Below are positions 1-5,689 of a stretch of 5,978 bases of DNA, in pieces (the stretch's first letter is position 1; every line of letters starts with the position of its first letter). The stretch covers positions 1-5,978 of the forward strand of contig JAADHA010000129.1 of assembly GCA_013152105.1 (NCBI GenBank). Direction: 5' to 3'. The notes beneath the pieces were generated by a model. It made no database searches, was not told the origin of the DNA, and saw only the letters and a list, made by a program, of their open reading frames with translations. A program made the position numbers and the translations under genes. Origin of the DNA: Oligoflexia bacterium. GTDB taxonomy: Bacteria > Myxococcota_A > UBA796 > UBA2385.

Positions 1-104
1 GCCCCCTTGACGGCAACTCTCAGTCGGAGTTTCGTTCCGGGAAAACGGTCTTGGCCTGACAGAGCAGGTCAGCGACTGGGAGCGTGGGCGAGGGCAGGTT
101 CTGG

Positions 105-153
105 CCCCGCAGGGAGTCCAACTCCCGGGGCTCAACTGGCCCCGGGGCCAGTT
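105..153. repeat. Tandem inverted repeats (two adjacent hairpins)
   Basis: The first hairpin has stem GGGAGT (112-117), loop CCA and ACTCCC (121-126). It is extended by CCCC (105-108) pairing with GGGG (127-130) across a three-base bulge. Three bases later comes a perfect 20-bp palindrome, AACTGGCCCCGGGGCCAGTT (134-153). CTGGCCCC occurs at both 101-108 and 136-143, so 101-108 can instead pair with 144-151 around the first hairpin, making alternative folds possible. No T-tract follows on either strand, so a standard intrinsic terminator is not supported. Confidence 0.6.
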
Positions 154-238
154 CTACAGGCAGAATACCACAGCACCCACAACCGCGGCACCTCCAGCCA
201 CCGGCCCCCCCCCACGGCGACGACACTCAGGTGCTCCG

Positions 239-265
239 CGTCGTGATCACAACCTGGTGCGGCCC
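239..265. repeat. Direct repeat copy 1 (GTGATCAC core)
   Basis: This 27-nt unit matches positions 380-406 at 25 of 27 bases by hand alignment, with weaker similarity continuing to about 275. It contains the palindrome GTGATCAC (243-250) followed by AACCTG and a GCGGCCC block. The offset between copies is 141 nt. No recognised family of intergenic repeats was identified. Confidence 0.65.
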
Positions 266-379
266 TCGCCGGGTCCCCACGCCTTGCGACTGCCGTTCTG
301 TTGCCTGTGCGGGTGTCGAGAGCCCGTGGGCACTCCTGGAGCCTCCGCTGAGGCAGCCAGCCAGGCCGGCCAGAGCCCA

Positions 380-406
380 CGTGGTGATCACAACCTGCTG
401 CGGCCC
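380..406. repeat. Direct repeat copy 2 (GTGATCAC core)
   Basis: This is the second copy of the unit at 239-265, differing at positions 383 and 398. Its GTGATCAC palindrome lies at 384-391, just after another palindrome, CCACGTGG (377-384), which copy 1 lacks. The paired palindromic cores could be regulator binding sites or remnants of a local duplication. The function is not known. Confidence 0.65.
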
Positions 407-430
407 CTGCGGGATCATTCATTGCTCAAT

Positions 431-455
431 CTGGCGCACCCGCGGTGCGCACCAG
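431..455. repeat. Hairpin, perfect 7-bp stem with 3-nt loop
   Basis: GCGCACC (434-440), loop CGC and GGTGCGC (444-450) form a perfect stem. Outer CTG (431-433) can add three more pairs with CAG (453-455) across a two-base bulge. No T-tract follows in either direction, so it is more plausibly a structured RNA element or protein site than an intrinsic terminator. Confidence 0.5.
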
Positions 456-476
456 CCAACACAGATGGACTGGATC

Positions 477-505
477 CTAACAAATATTGTGCCACCTATT
501 ATACT
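477..505 (+). promoter_or_regulatory. Possible rightward sigma70-type promoter
   Basis: CTAACA (477-482) and TATACT (500-505) match the -35 and -10 consensus at 4/6 and 5/6 with a 17-nt spacer, inside an unusually AT-rich patch of GC-rich DNA. It would transcribe toward the 3' end of the convergent gene, where no plus-strand gene is supported. The match could be chance or could drive an antisense transcript. Confidence 0.25.
498..503 (-). promoter_or_regulatory. Possible leftward -10 box (perfect TATAAT)
   Basis: Read on the minus strand this is an exact TATAAT, striking in such GC-rich DNA. No -35 element is visible at the expected distance and there is no extended -10 TG. Transcription from here would start near 491 and run left through the 434-450 hairpin and both direct repeats. 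That would suit a small RNA or a leader for a gene beyond the left edge, but the evidence is a single box. Confidence 0.25.
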
Positions 506-581
506 CCACCCTCTACCCGTGGGCGCGTCGAAAACCGCGCTGGCTACTGCTCCATGAGGCGCAATCTCAGCATGTCCGGAA

Positions 582-3500
582 TCACCCCGCCGGGTACCGC
601 CGGCGCAAGCCCCACAGGCCCAAGGGCAGCAGCAGCAGCAGCGCCGTACTACCGGTGCCCGGTCCGCTGTCGGCCGAGGCGCCTCCGCAGCCGCAACCCG
701 CGCGACCGCCGCAATCGGAACTACCGGGGCTGTCGCTGTCCACCGGGCCGGCCTGCACGGGCAGCGCGACCTCGTAGTTGCCGGTGTTGCGGGCGTCGTG
801 GAACTCGCTCTGCCACTGGACCACCTGGTCGGCCCGGCCCTGGGTGGACCACGCCCATACGATCCCGGCCCGCGTCGTCACCACCACATCCACCAGACCA
901 TCGCCGTCGATATCGCCCACCGCCGGCGAGCCCAGGATCCACTGTCCGGTCAGCTTGGGCCAGCCATCGGCCAAGTTGCCATCGACATCCCAGGCATACA
1001 TCAGGTGCCCCGCGCTGCCGTAGATGACCTCGGGCCGTCCGTCCCCGGTGATGTCGGCGATCACTGGGGCCATCAGGAATTGCAAATCCTCGATCTGCCG
1101 TGGCCAGCCGGGCAGGTAGTCCCCGGTCGCGCCCGACCAGGCGGCCACGCCGTGCTGGGCGTCCATCCAGAAGCTGGCCGCCAGGCTGGCGACCCACAGG
1201 CTGCTGGTGCCACCGATGACCGGGTCGGGAACGCCATCGCCGTCCATATCGCCAAAGGCCGGGTTGCTGGCCATCTGGAGCAGGCTGGGGACGTTGGCGG
1301 TGTTCTGCCCGGGACCGAAGTCGCCCTCCAGGTAGGACAGGTCCAGCACGGTGTCACCAGCTCCGTCGATGATCCCCGTCTGGCCCAGCATGATGGGGTC
1401 GAAGATCTCGAGCGTCCCGTCCATGTCCAGGTCGGCCAGCGCTGGACTGGCCGGGTGGCCTTCGCCGATCATCGGCAGCAGCAGGGCTTCCGCGATGAGC
1501 CCGTAGCTCAGCCTGGGCCAGCCATCCCAGGACTGCCCGGTGGTCGCGTCGAAGAGGTGGGTGACGACGCGCGTGCCGTCCTTGGCGCCCTCGTTCGTGC
1601 CTTGCAGGATGTCCAGATCGCCGTCCCCGTCGATGTCTCCTACGGTCGGACTGGCGATGATCCGGAAGCCATAATTGCCGCACAGCTCCGGCGCGCACAC
1701 CTCGATCGGGTAGGGGCCCCAGTCCGAGCCGTCTCCGTCCACGACGTACAGGCGACTGTCCATGCCCGCGGCGATGATCTCGTTGTCCCCGTCGCCGTCG
1801 AGGTCCGCAAGCACGGGCGCCGCCATGAAGCCCTGGTCATAGCTGTGGTTGGCATCGAATTCGTCGCTCTCTCGGCCGATGTTCTGGTAGGGAAAGCCTG
1901 ACAGCAGGGTGCCGTCGGCATGCCACGCCCAGATCGTGCCTTCCATGGTCGCCACGACCACGTCCGCCATGCCATCCCCATCGACATCCCCGGCTGCTGG
2001 CGAGGCGATGATCGAGGCGCGCGGCGCGGGCACTCCCCCCGTGGTGTAGGCCGTGGCCACGTTGCTCCAAGGTCGGTCCAGCACCGCGGTCGAGACGGGC
2101 CAACCAGGCAAGGCGGTGCCATCTCCGTAAAGGGCCAACACGTCCCCCGAGGAGCTGGCCACGACGACCTCGAACACGTCGTCATCGTCGAGGTCCACCA
2201 GGACCGGAGACGCCTCGGCCGAGCCGCTCAGGGCCAAGGGAAAGCCCGGCTTCAGGTCGGGGTCCGGGCTGACATGAAACAGCTTGCGCTGCAGTCCGAC
2301 CAGGCCCTTTGCATCCGTGGCGGTCAGGCGCAGCGTCACCGCGGGCCCGTGGACCCGCTCCATCCGGGCCACGACGGTCTCATCATCAGGCGCCTCGGGG
2401 ACCGCGATCTCGGGCAAAGAGGCGATATCCAGGGTGGCGATCACGCCGTCGGTCGGCGTGGTGGCGCTGCCCGAGGCGACGGTCTCCCAGGTCTGTGGGT
2501 CATCCCCGCGGCCTGCCTCCAAGACCCAGTCGTAGCCGCTGCTGCGGTCCGCCGATATGCGGGCCGTGATCTCTACCTGCCCCACGGTCAGGGGGTCGAC
2601 GGTCTGAAACCAGGCCGGGCTGTCGATGCTCACGATGGGCGGGATCCGGCCCGCGGCCACGGCCTCGACCGCCGCCGCCGCGTTGATGCGGCCATAGCCA
2701 TAGAAGAGATCCCAGCCCGGACCCGCCGGGTAGCCGTTGAAGGTCGCGCGCTCGTCCTCGGTGAACGCGATGTCGGTGGCGGACGCGATCAACACCTGCT
2801 CGACCTCGCCCGGCTTCAAGCGCTCGCCCAGGCTGTCAAGGGCCGCCGACTGGACCAGGCCCACCAGCCCGGTCGTCTTGGCCGTCGCGCCGGTGGCACA
2901 GGCCGGAGACGACGCCGACAACACAAGCCGAGGCCCGTAATTGTTGCAGTTGATCGCGGTCATGAAGGTGTAGGCGCCCTGGTCGCCGGGCCCGTCGAAG
3001 CGGACCGCCTTGACGTAGAGCACGTTGTCCAGCACCGCCGGGTAGTTGTGGTGGTACTGGTTCTCGTCCCCGGCGGCACCCACCACGACCGTGCCCTGGT
3101 CGAAGGCGTAGGCGACCGCGGCCCGGGTCGAGTCCGGGCTGGACATCGCCCCGACAGCCTGGGAGATCGACACCGCCCCCATATCGGTGGCGTACACGAT
3201 GCCCTCAGCCGATCGCGTTCCGTCCGTGACGAAGGTGTCGCCAACCCGCACCGGCAAGACCGCGCAGTTCGGGCACATACCGATGTGGCCACCACCGCCA
3301 TCCCCCTCGGCGGCGGCCTCGGTCGCGACGCCGTTGCCGTGTTCGCCGTAGTCGCTCTCCAGCCGGTGAAAGGCGTCGTTGTCGTCGTCGAAGAAGTCCC
3401 AGCCCGAGATGTCGTCGGTGTAGCCATTGCCGTCGTCGTCGACGCCGTCGCTGAAGGTGTAGATCAGGTCGCTGACATCCAGCACATCGGCCCAGCCATC

Positions 3501-3986
3501 GGGGCCCGCGTTCCAGTCCACCCTGGGATCGGCTTCGTAGTCGACGATGTTGACCAGGCCGTTGCCATCGAAATCGTAGGTCGCGGACTCCACCCCGTCC
3601 GCGCCCTGGGGCAGGGGCAGCTCGGCCGTGTTGAGGAAGAACTTGTTGCGCAGGTTGTCATCCGACCAGTCGATGCCGCTGTCGCCGATGGCCACGATCA
3701 CATCGAAGCGGCCCGCCGTGGTCCGCAGGGCACGGTCCAGCCCGCTGCCACTCCCCAGGGCCCGCTCGGACTCTCGCACGGTCTTCCGAGCGCTCTGCGG
3801 GATGTAGGAGATCAGGTCCCAGTCGGTGCCGAGATCGGCGGGACAGAGATCCGGCCGGTCCTTCTCGCCACACTTGGGGAAGGTGGACATCGGCACTGTG
3901 CCCCCCGCGATCGAGACCGGGAGAAGCAAGGCGACGAGGACCGCGGCAGACAGGACGCGGGACGAGGGGAGGCTGTGGCGAGGCAC
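582..3986 (-). CDS. Exported subtilase-like (S8) protein, probably catalytically dead, with FG-GAP propeller and C-terminal sorting tail
   Basis: The protein has about 1134 residues. A signal peptide spans 1-27 (hydrophobic core VLSAAVLVALLLPV, likely cleavage after SIA). A subtilase-like domain covers about 90-445. Catalytic Asp102 sits in AIGDSGID and His216 in EHGNGVA. The Ser block reads GATAKTTGLVG, with Thr368 in place of Ser, and the oxyanion block reads GAAGDEN, with Asp307 in place of Asn. Two Ca-binding-like Asp/Gly stretches (138-151 and 180-204, DDDGNGYTDDISGWDF) and a CPNC (238-241) lie between Asp and His. A beta-rich linker follows (about 448-575), then eight Asp-rich FG-GAP/VCBS repeats, a closing FHDARNTGNY motif and a Cys / hydrophobic / RRR tail. 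I chose GTG at 3986 because AGGA lies 7 nt upstream and the signal peptide follows at once. An in-frame GTG at 4142 would add 52 signal-like-free residues and run into the divergent gene. The fold resembles a secreted protease. With the altered active site I infer a binding or display role. Confidence 0.88.
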   Translation of the reverse strand: MPRHSLPSSRVLSAAVLVALLLPVSIAGGTVPMSTFPKCGEKDRPDLCPADLGTDWDLISYIPQSARKTVRESERALGSGSGLDRALRTTAGRFDVIVAIGDSGIDWSDDNLRNKFFLNTAELPLPQGADGVESATYDFDGNGLVNIVDYEADPRVDWNAGPDGWADVLDVSDLIYTFSDGVDDDGNGYTDDISGWDFFDDDNDAFHRLESDYGEHGNGVATEAAAEGDGGGGHIGMCPNCAVLPVRVGDTFVTDGTRSAEGIVYATDMGAVSISQAVGAMSSPDSTRAAVAYAFDQGTVVVGAAGDENQYHHNYPAVLDNVLYVKAVRFDGPGDQGAYTFMTAINCNNYGPRLVLSASSPACATGATAKTTGLVGLVQSAALDSLGERLKPGEVEQVLIASATDIAFTEDERATFNGYPAGPGWDLFYGYGRINAAAAVEAVAAGRIPPIVSIDSPAWFQTVDPLTVGQVEITARISADRSSGYDWVLEAGRGDDPQTWETVASGSATTPTDGVIATLDIASLPEIAVPEAPDDETVVARMERVHGPAVTLRLTATDAKGLVGLQRKLFHVSPDPDLKPGFPLALSGSAEASPVLVDLDDDDVFEVVVASSSGDVLALYGDGTALPGWPVSTAVLDRPWSNVATAYTTGGVPAPRASIIASPAAGDVDGDGMADVVVATMEGTIWAWHADGTLLSGFPYQNIGRESDEFDANHSYDQGFMAAPVLADLDGDGDNEIIAAGMDSRLYVVDGDGSDWGPYPIEVCAPELCGNYGFRIIASPTVGDIDGDGDLDILQGTNEGAKDGTRVVTHLFDATTGQSWDGWPRLSYGLIAEALLLPMIGEGHPASPALADLDMDGTLEIFDPIMLGQTGIIDGAGDTVLDLSYLEGDFGPGQNTANVPSLLQMASNPAFGDMDGDGVPDPVIGGTSSLWVASLAASFWMDAQHGVAAWSGATGDYLPGWPRQIEDLQFLMAPVIADITGDGRPEVIYGSAGHLMYAWDVDGNLADGWPKLTGQWILGSPAVGDIDGDGLVDVVVTTRAGIVWAWSTQGRADQVVQWQSEFHDARNTGNYEVALPVQAGPVDSDSPGSSDCGGRAGCGCGGASADSGPGTGSTALLLLLPLGLWGLRRRYPAG
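585..716 (-). other. MYXO-CTERM-like sorting tail of the subtilase-like protein
   Basis: The last 44 residues contain Cys1092, then Cys1098-Gly-Cys1100, a Gly/Ser-rich spacer, a hydrophobic stretch (about 1113-1127) with five consecutive Leu, then Arg1128-1130 and a four-residue end. This is the Cys / membrane segment / basic cluster layout of MYXO-CTERM tails, which are thought to be cut in the membrane by CPBP-family myxosortases. The five Leu come from a (CTG)5 run (626-642 on the plus strand reads GCA repeats). Confidence 0.7.
849..2252 (-). repeat. Eight FG-GAP/VCBS-type protein repeats (beta-propeller)
   Basis: Within the subtilase-like protein, the pattern (A/G)SP-x-x-x-D-(L/I/V)-D-x-D-G recurs eight times. 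The Asp motifs begin near residues 598, 667, 728, 784, 852, 913, 978 and 1025, each usually followed by a GWP or GFP turn. Two copies are degenerate: the first reads DLDDDD and the seventh DITGDG. Such Asp loops bind calcium in integrin-like propellers, and seven or eight blades would close one propeller. Spacing varies from 47 to 69 residues. It is a protein-level repeat with little exact DNA repetition. Confidence 0.85.
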
Positions 3987-3993
3987 GGCGCGA

Positions 3994-3997
3994 TCCT
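3994..3997 (-). promoter_or_regulatory. Ribosome binding site deciding the 3986 start
   Basis: On the minus strand AGGA lies 7 nt before GTG at 3986. The encoded protein then begins with an Arg-containing n-region and a hydrophobic core. This is why the shorter start was preferred over GTG at 4142. Confidence 0.6.
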
Positions 3998-4077
3998 GGG
4001 GCAGGTGGGCGGCCGCATCGTAGCCGGTCGCGGCCCCAGACCAGACCCGCCACAGTCGGACTACACTGAGGCGGACC

Positions 4078-4084
4078 AAGGGAG
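4078..4084 (+). promoter_or_regulatory. Ribosome binding site for the DUF2505-like gene
   Basis: AAGGGAG ends 5 nt before GTG at 4090, a strong Shine-Dalgarno match. It supports the GTG start, for which no ATG alternative exists nearby in this frame. Confidence 0.75.
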
Positions 4085-4089
4085 CGCCT

Positions 4090-4579
4090 GTGCTGATCGA
4101 GCTTCGACATCGGTTCCCCACCCCGCCCGAGGTGGCCTTCACGGCCCTGTTCAGCGAAGCCTACGAACAGGCCAGCGCCGCCCAGGTCCGCGTGGAGCGG
4201 ACGGTCCTCGAGGACCGCTCCAGCGAAGGCCAGCGCGTCCGCCGAGTCCACGTCAACCCCGAACGGACCTTCCCCGCACCGCTCGCTCGGGTCATCGGAC
4301 ATGACCGCTTCAGCTACGTCATCGAGGAACAGCACGACCTGGCCGCCACCCGGATGGACTGGGTCGTGGTCCCCGACGCCGCGGCTGACAAGGTCAAGAT
4401 CCGGCTCGTGGCAGCTCACGGCGGTCCCCGAGGGTTGTGAAAGGGTGGTCAAGATCAACATCACTGTCCGCGTACCCGTCGTGGGCGGGCGGATCGAGCG
4501 ACAAATTGGGGCAGAGTTGCGGTCCAACTACGAGACGGCCGCCCAGTTCGCCCAACACTGGCTCGCGGAGCACGCATGA
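4090..4579 (+). pseudogene. DUF2505-like (START/Bet v1-fold) protein gene, frameshifted
   Basis: It begins MLIELRHRFPTPPEVAF, typical of DUF2505 proteins, small cytoplasmic START-like proteins of unknown function and usually about 160 residues. The first frame reads well to DKVKI at 4401 and then stops at 4438-4440. The continuation VPEGCERVVKINITVRVP, VVGGRIERQIGAELRSNYE and a WLAEHA end lies in the next frame and stops at 4577-4579. Skipping one base (the second C of ATCCGG, position 4402) joins both parts into a 162-residue protein of normal length. The last stop overlaps the next gene's start as ATGA, which supports the second frame as the true end. It is either a recent pseudogene or a sequencing error. 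The family assignment is from memory of its consensus, and no ligand can be inferred. Confidence 0.75.
4567..4570 (+). promoter_or_regulatory. Ribosome binding site for the CAP gene
   Basis: GGAG lies 5 nt before ATG at 4576, inside the end of the preceding gene. With the ATGA stop/start overlap this suggests translational coupling to the DUF2505-like gene. Confidence 0.65.
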
Positions 4580-5664
4580 TCCCCCTCCTTTCCGCTCCCA
4601 TCCTTGGACTGCTCCTGGGCAGCACCGCGGCCCCGGCCGCCTACGGCGTGCCCAGCACCGACCCCTACTCCACCGGCTTCCCGTCCTCGGCCGAGCGCGA
4701 GCTTCACCTGTGGACCAACGCCGCCCGCGTTGACCCCGAAGCCTTCCGCGACACCTACGTCAAGGCGGGGTGCAGCTTCGACGACTTCGAGGCCACCGAG
4801 CAGGTCGCCCACGACCCGCTGTACCTGGACATGGGCCTGGCCGAGGCCACCCGCTTCCATAGCGCCGATATGGACGCGACCGGCAACTTCAGCCACGACA
4901 GCAGCGACGGCACCAGCTTCAGCGAGCGCCTCGCCCAGTACTACAGCGGGGGCATGTTCGGCGAGAACATCGCCGTTGGCTACGGCACGCCCTGGAACAC
5001 GATGATGCTGGGCTGGATGTGCAGCTCCGGTCACCGCGCCAACATCATGTCCGACTACAACGAGTTGGGCACCGGCATCGTCGGCGAGTACTACACCCAG
5101 GATTTCGGCGTCGGCGAGCTGGACAGCACCGGGCCGGTCGCCATGGGCGCCCACACGCCCCAGGACCCCAGCGACAGCGCTGACTTCATGGCCGACTGGC
5201 TGAACGCCGCCGCGCCGGTCCGCCTGGCGGTGGTGCTGGACAGGGCCATGACCGACCTCGAGCTACTCTACGGCACAGACACCCGCGGCGTCTTCGCCAC
5301 GACCCTGGCGCTGGAGCCCATCGACTGCCACCTGTACTACTTCACCTGGGAGACCGCCGATGGCACGACCGGCACCTTCCCCGAACAAGGCAGCTACACC
5401 TTTGGCGGCGGCTGCACCGACGGGATCGGCTGGGTGCCGGATCAGGCCGACCCCATGGGTGGGCTCGGCGGCTTGCCAGGCGATGGCGCGGGACACGAGG
5501 GCCTGGGTGGGTCCTCGGGCGACGGCGCTCCCTACCTCAGCTCCCCCAAGTTGATCGGCTGCAGCGCGGTGCCGGCGTCCAAGACCCAACCCCGGCTGGC
5601 GGGCCTGGGGGGGCTGTTGCTCTTGCTCGGCATCATTCGCCGACGACGCGGTCTCGTTGGTTAA
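4576..5664 (+). CDS. Secreted CAP-superfamily (SCP-like) protein with C-terminal sorting tail
   Basis: The protein has 362 residues. A hydrophobic signal peptide spans about 1-22 (APILGLLLGSTAAPAA) and unusually has no Lys or Arg in its n-region. The CAP domain covers about 38-178: LHLWTNAARVDPEAF (43-57), His95 in RFHSADM, Glu130 in GENIAVGYG and His153 in SGHRANIM. These are the conserved cavity His/Glu positions of the family, so it looks intact. Cys66 and Cys149 may pair. A second, beta-rich segment (about 190-286) ends with TFPEQGSYTFGGGC. Its Cys251 and Cys280 may pair. A Gly-rich linker (294-317) leads to Cys329, a Leu-rich membrane segment (about 340-354) and Arg355-358, a MYXO-CTERM-like tail. 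CAP proteins are extracellular and bind sterols, lipids or other partners. The precise role here is unknown. It is probably cotranscribed with the overlapping upstream gene and with the gene 25 bp downstream. Confidence 0.9.
   Translation: MIPLLSAPILGLLLGSTAAPAAYGVPSTDPYSTGFPSSAERELHLWTNAARVDPEAFRDTYVKAGCSFDDFEATEQVAHDPLYLDMGLAEATRFHSADMDATGNFSHDSSDGTSFSERLAQYYSGGMFGENIAVGYGTPWNTMMLGWMCSSGHRANIMSDYNELGTGIVGEYYTQDFGVGELDSTGPVAMGAHTPQDPSDSADFMADWLNAAAPVRLAVVLDRAMTDLELLYGTDTRGVFATTLALEPIDCHLYYFTWETADGTTGTFPEQGSYTFGGGCTDGIGWVPDQADPMGGLGGLPGDGAGHEGLGGSSGDGAPYLSSPKLIGCSAVPASKTQPRLAGLGGLLLLLGIIRRRRGLVG
5557..5661 (+). other. MYXO-CTERM-like sorting tail of the CAP protein
   Basis: Residues 328-362 read Gly-Cys329-Ser, a short spacer, a Leu-rich hydrophobic stretch, RRRR (355-358) and GLVG. 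A single Cys is present rather than the Cys-Gly-Cys of the divergent protein. A G7 run (5607-5613) lies in the membrane-segment codons, where a slip would remove the tail. Confidence 0.65.
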
Positions 5665-5689
5665 GAGGCGCCCATCACCTGGGGTCTCC

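Larger units (their letters stand above)
1..581. other. Gene-free region with hairpins and a direct repeat
   Basis: I see no convincing gene here. Open frames exist on both strands, but none has a recognisable domain or a good ribosome binding site. The longest leftward candidate (422 down to 132) has only about 70% G/C at third positions by hand count, clearly below the neighbouring real genes. The stretch is downstream of the leftward gene that stops at 582. It contains two adjacent GC hairpins (105-153), a C9 run (205-213), a 27-nt direct repeat spaced 141 nt (239 and 380), a perfect 7-bp hairpin (434-450) and an AT-rich island with -10-like boxes (477-505). It may be an intergenic region carrying a small RNA or a regulatory segment for a gene beyond the left edge. 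That is inference. Confidence 0.6.
3987..4089. promoter_or_regulatory. Divergent intergenic region, shared promoter region inferred
   Basis: This 103-bp gap separates the leftward subtilase-like gene from the rightward DUF2505-like gene, so both promoters should lie in it or just inside the coding starts. Only weak candidates are visible: TACACT (4062-4067) as a rightward -10 and TGTAGT (4066-4061) as a leftward one, each 4/6 and without a good -35. A GCGGCCGC palindrome lies at 4009-4016. No clear operator was found. Confidence 0.4.

Noticed and set aside
105..153. Tandem hairpins as a tRNA or other known RNA gene
   Set aside because: No cloverleaf arms, anticodon loop or T-loop sequence could be placed.
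205..213. C9 homopolymer as a phase-variable tract
   Set aside because: It lies in no supported gene or clear promoter spacer, so there is nothing for it to switch. It may just be a difficult sequencing spot.
132..422. A 96-codon leftward frame in the gene-free region with the repeated text DPA..AA.GCDH
   Set aside because: The protein repeat only reflects the direct DNA repeat. G/C at third positions is about 70%, lower than in the real genes, and no ribosome binding site or domain is seen.
521..540. GCGCG / CGCGC inverted repeat as a terminator for the subtilase-like gene
   Set aside because: It has only five pairs, an eight-base loop and no T-tract on the relevant strand.
3987..4142. The 52-codon upstream extension of the subtilase-like gene from GTG 4142
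   Set aside because: It overlaps the divergent gene start, places the signal peptide internally, and has a poorer ribosome binding site than GTG 3986.
1920..4304. A 794-codon plus-strand open frame opposite the subtilase-like gene, and similar ones at 798-1901 and 257-1027
   Set aside because: They are antisense to a gene with clear domains. Their translations are low-complexity Arg/Gly/His/Val-rich with no domain, as expected from high-GC third-position bias.
4430..4445. Programmed +1 frameshift at TTG TGA in the DUF2505-like gene
   Set aside because: A shift at the stop would replace the VPEGC text with unrelated residues. The family-like frame begins upstream, near 4403, so a simple one-base insertion fits better.
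4528..5154. Minus-strand open frames opposite the CAP gene (also 5263-5838)
   Set aside because: They are antisense to an intact CAP protein with conserved motifs and show no domain of their own.
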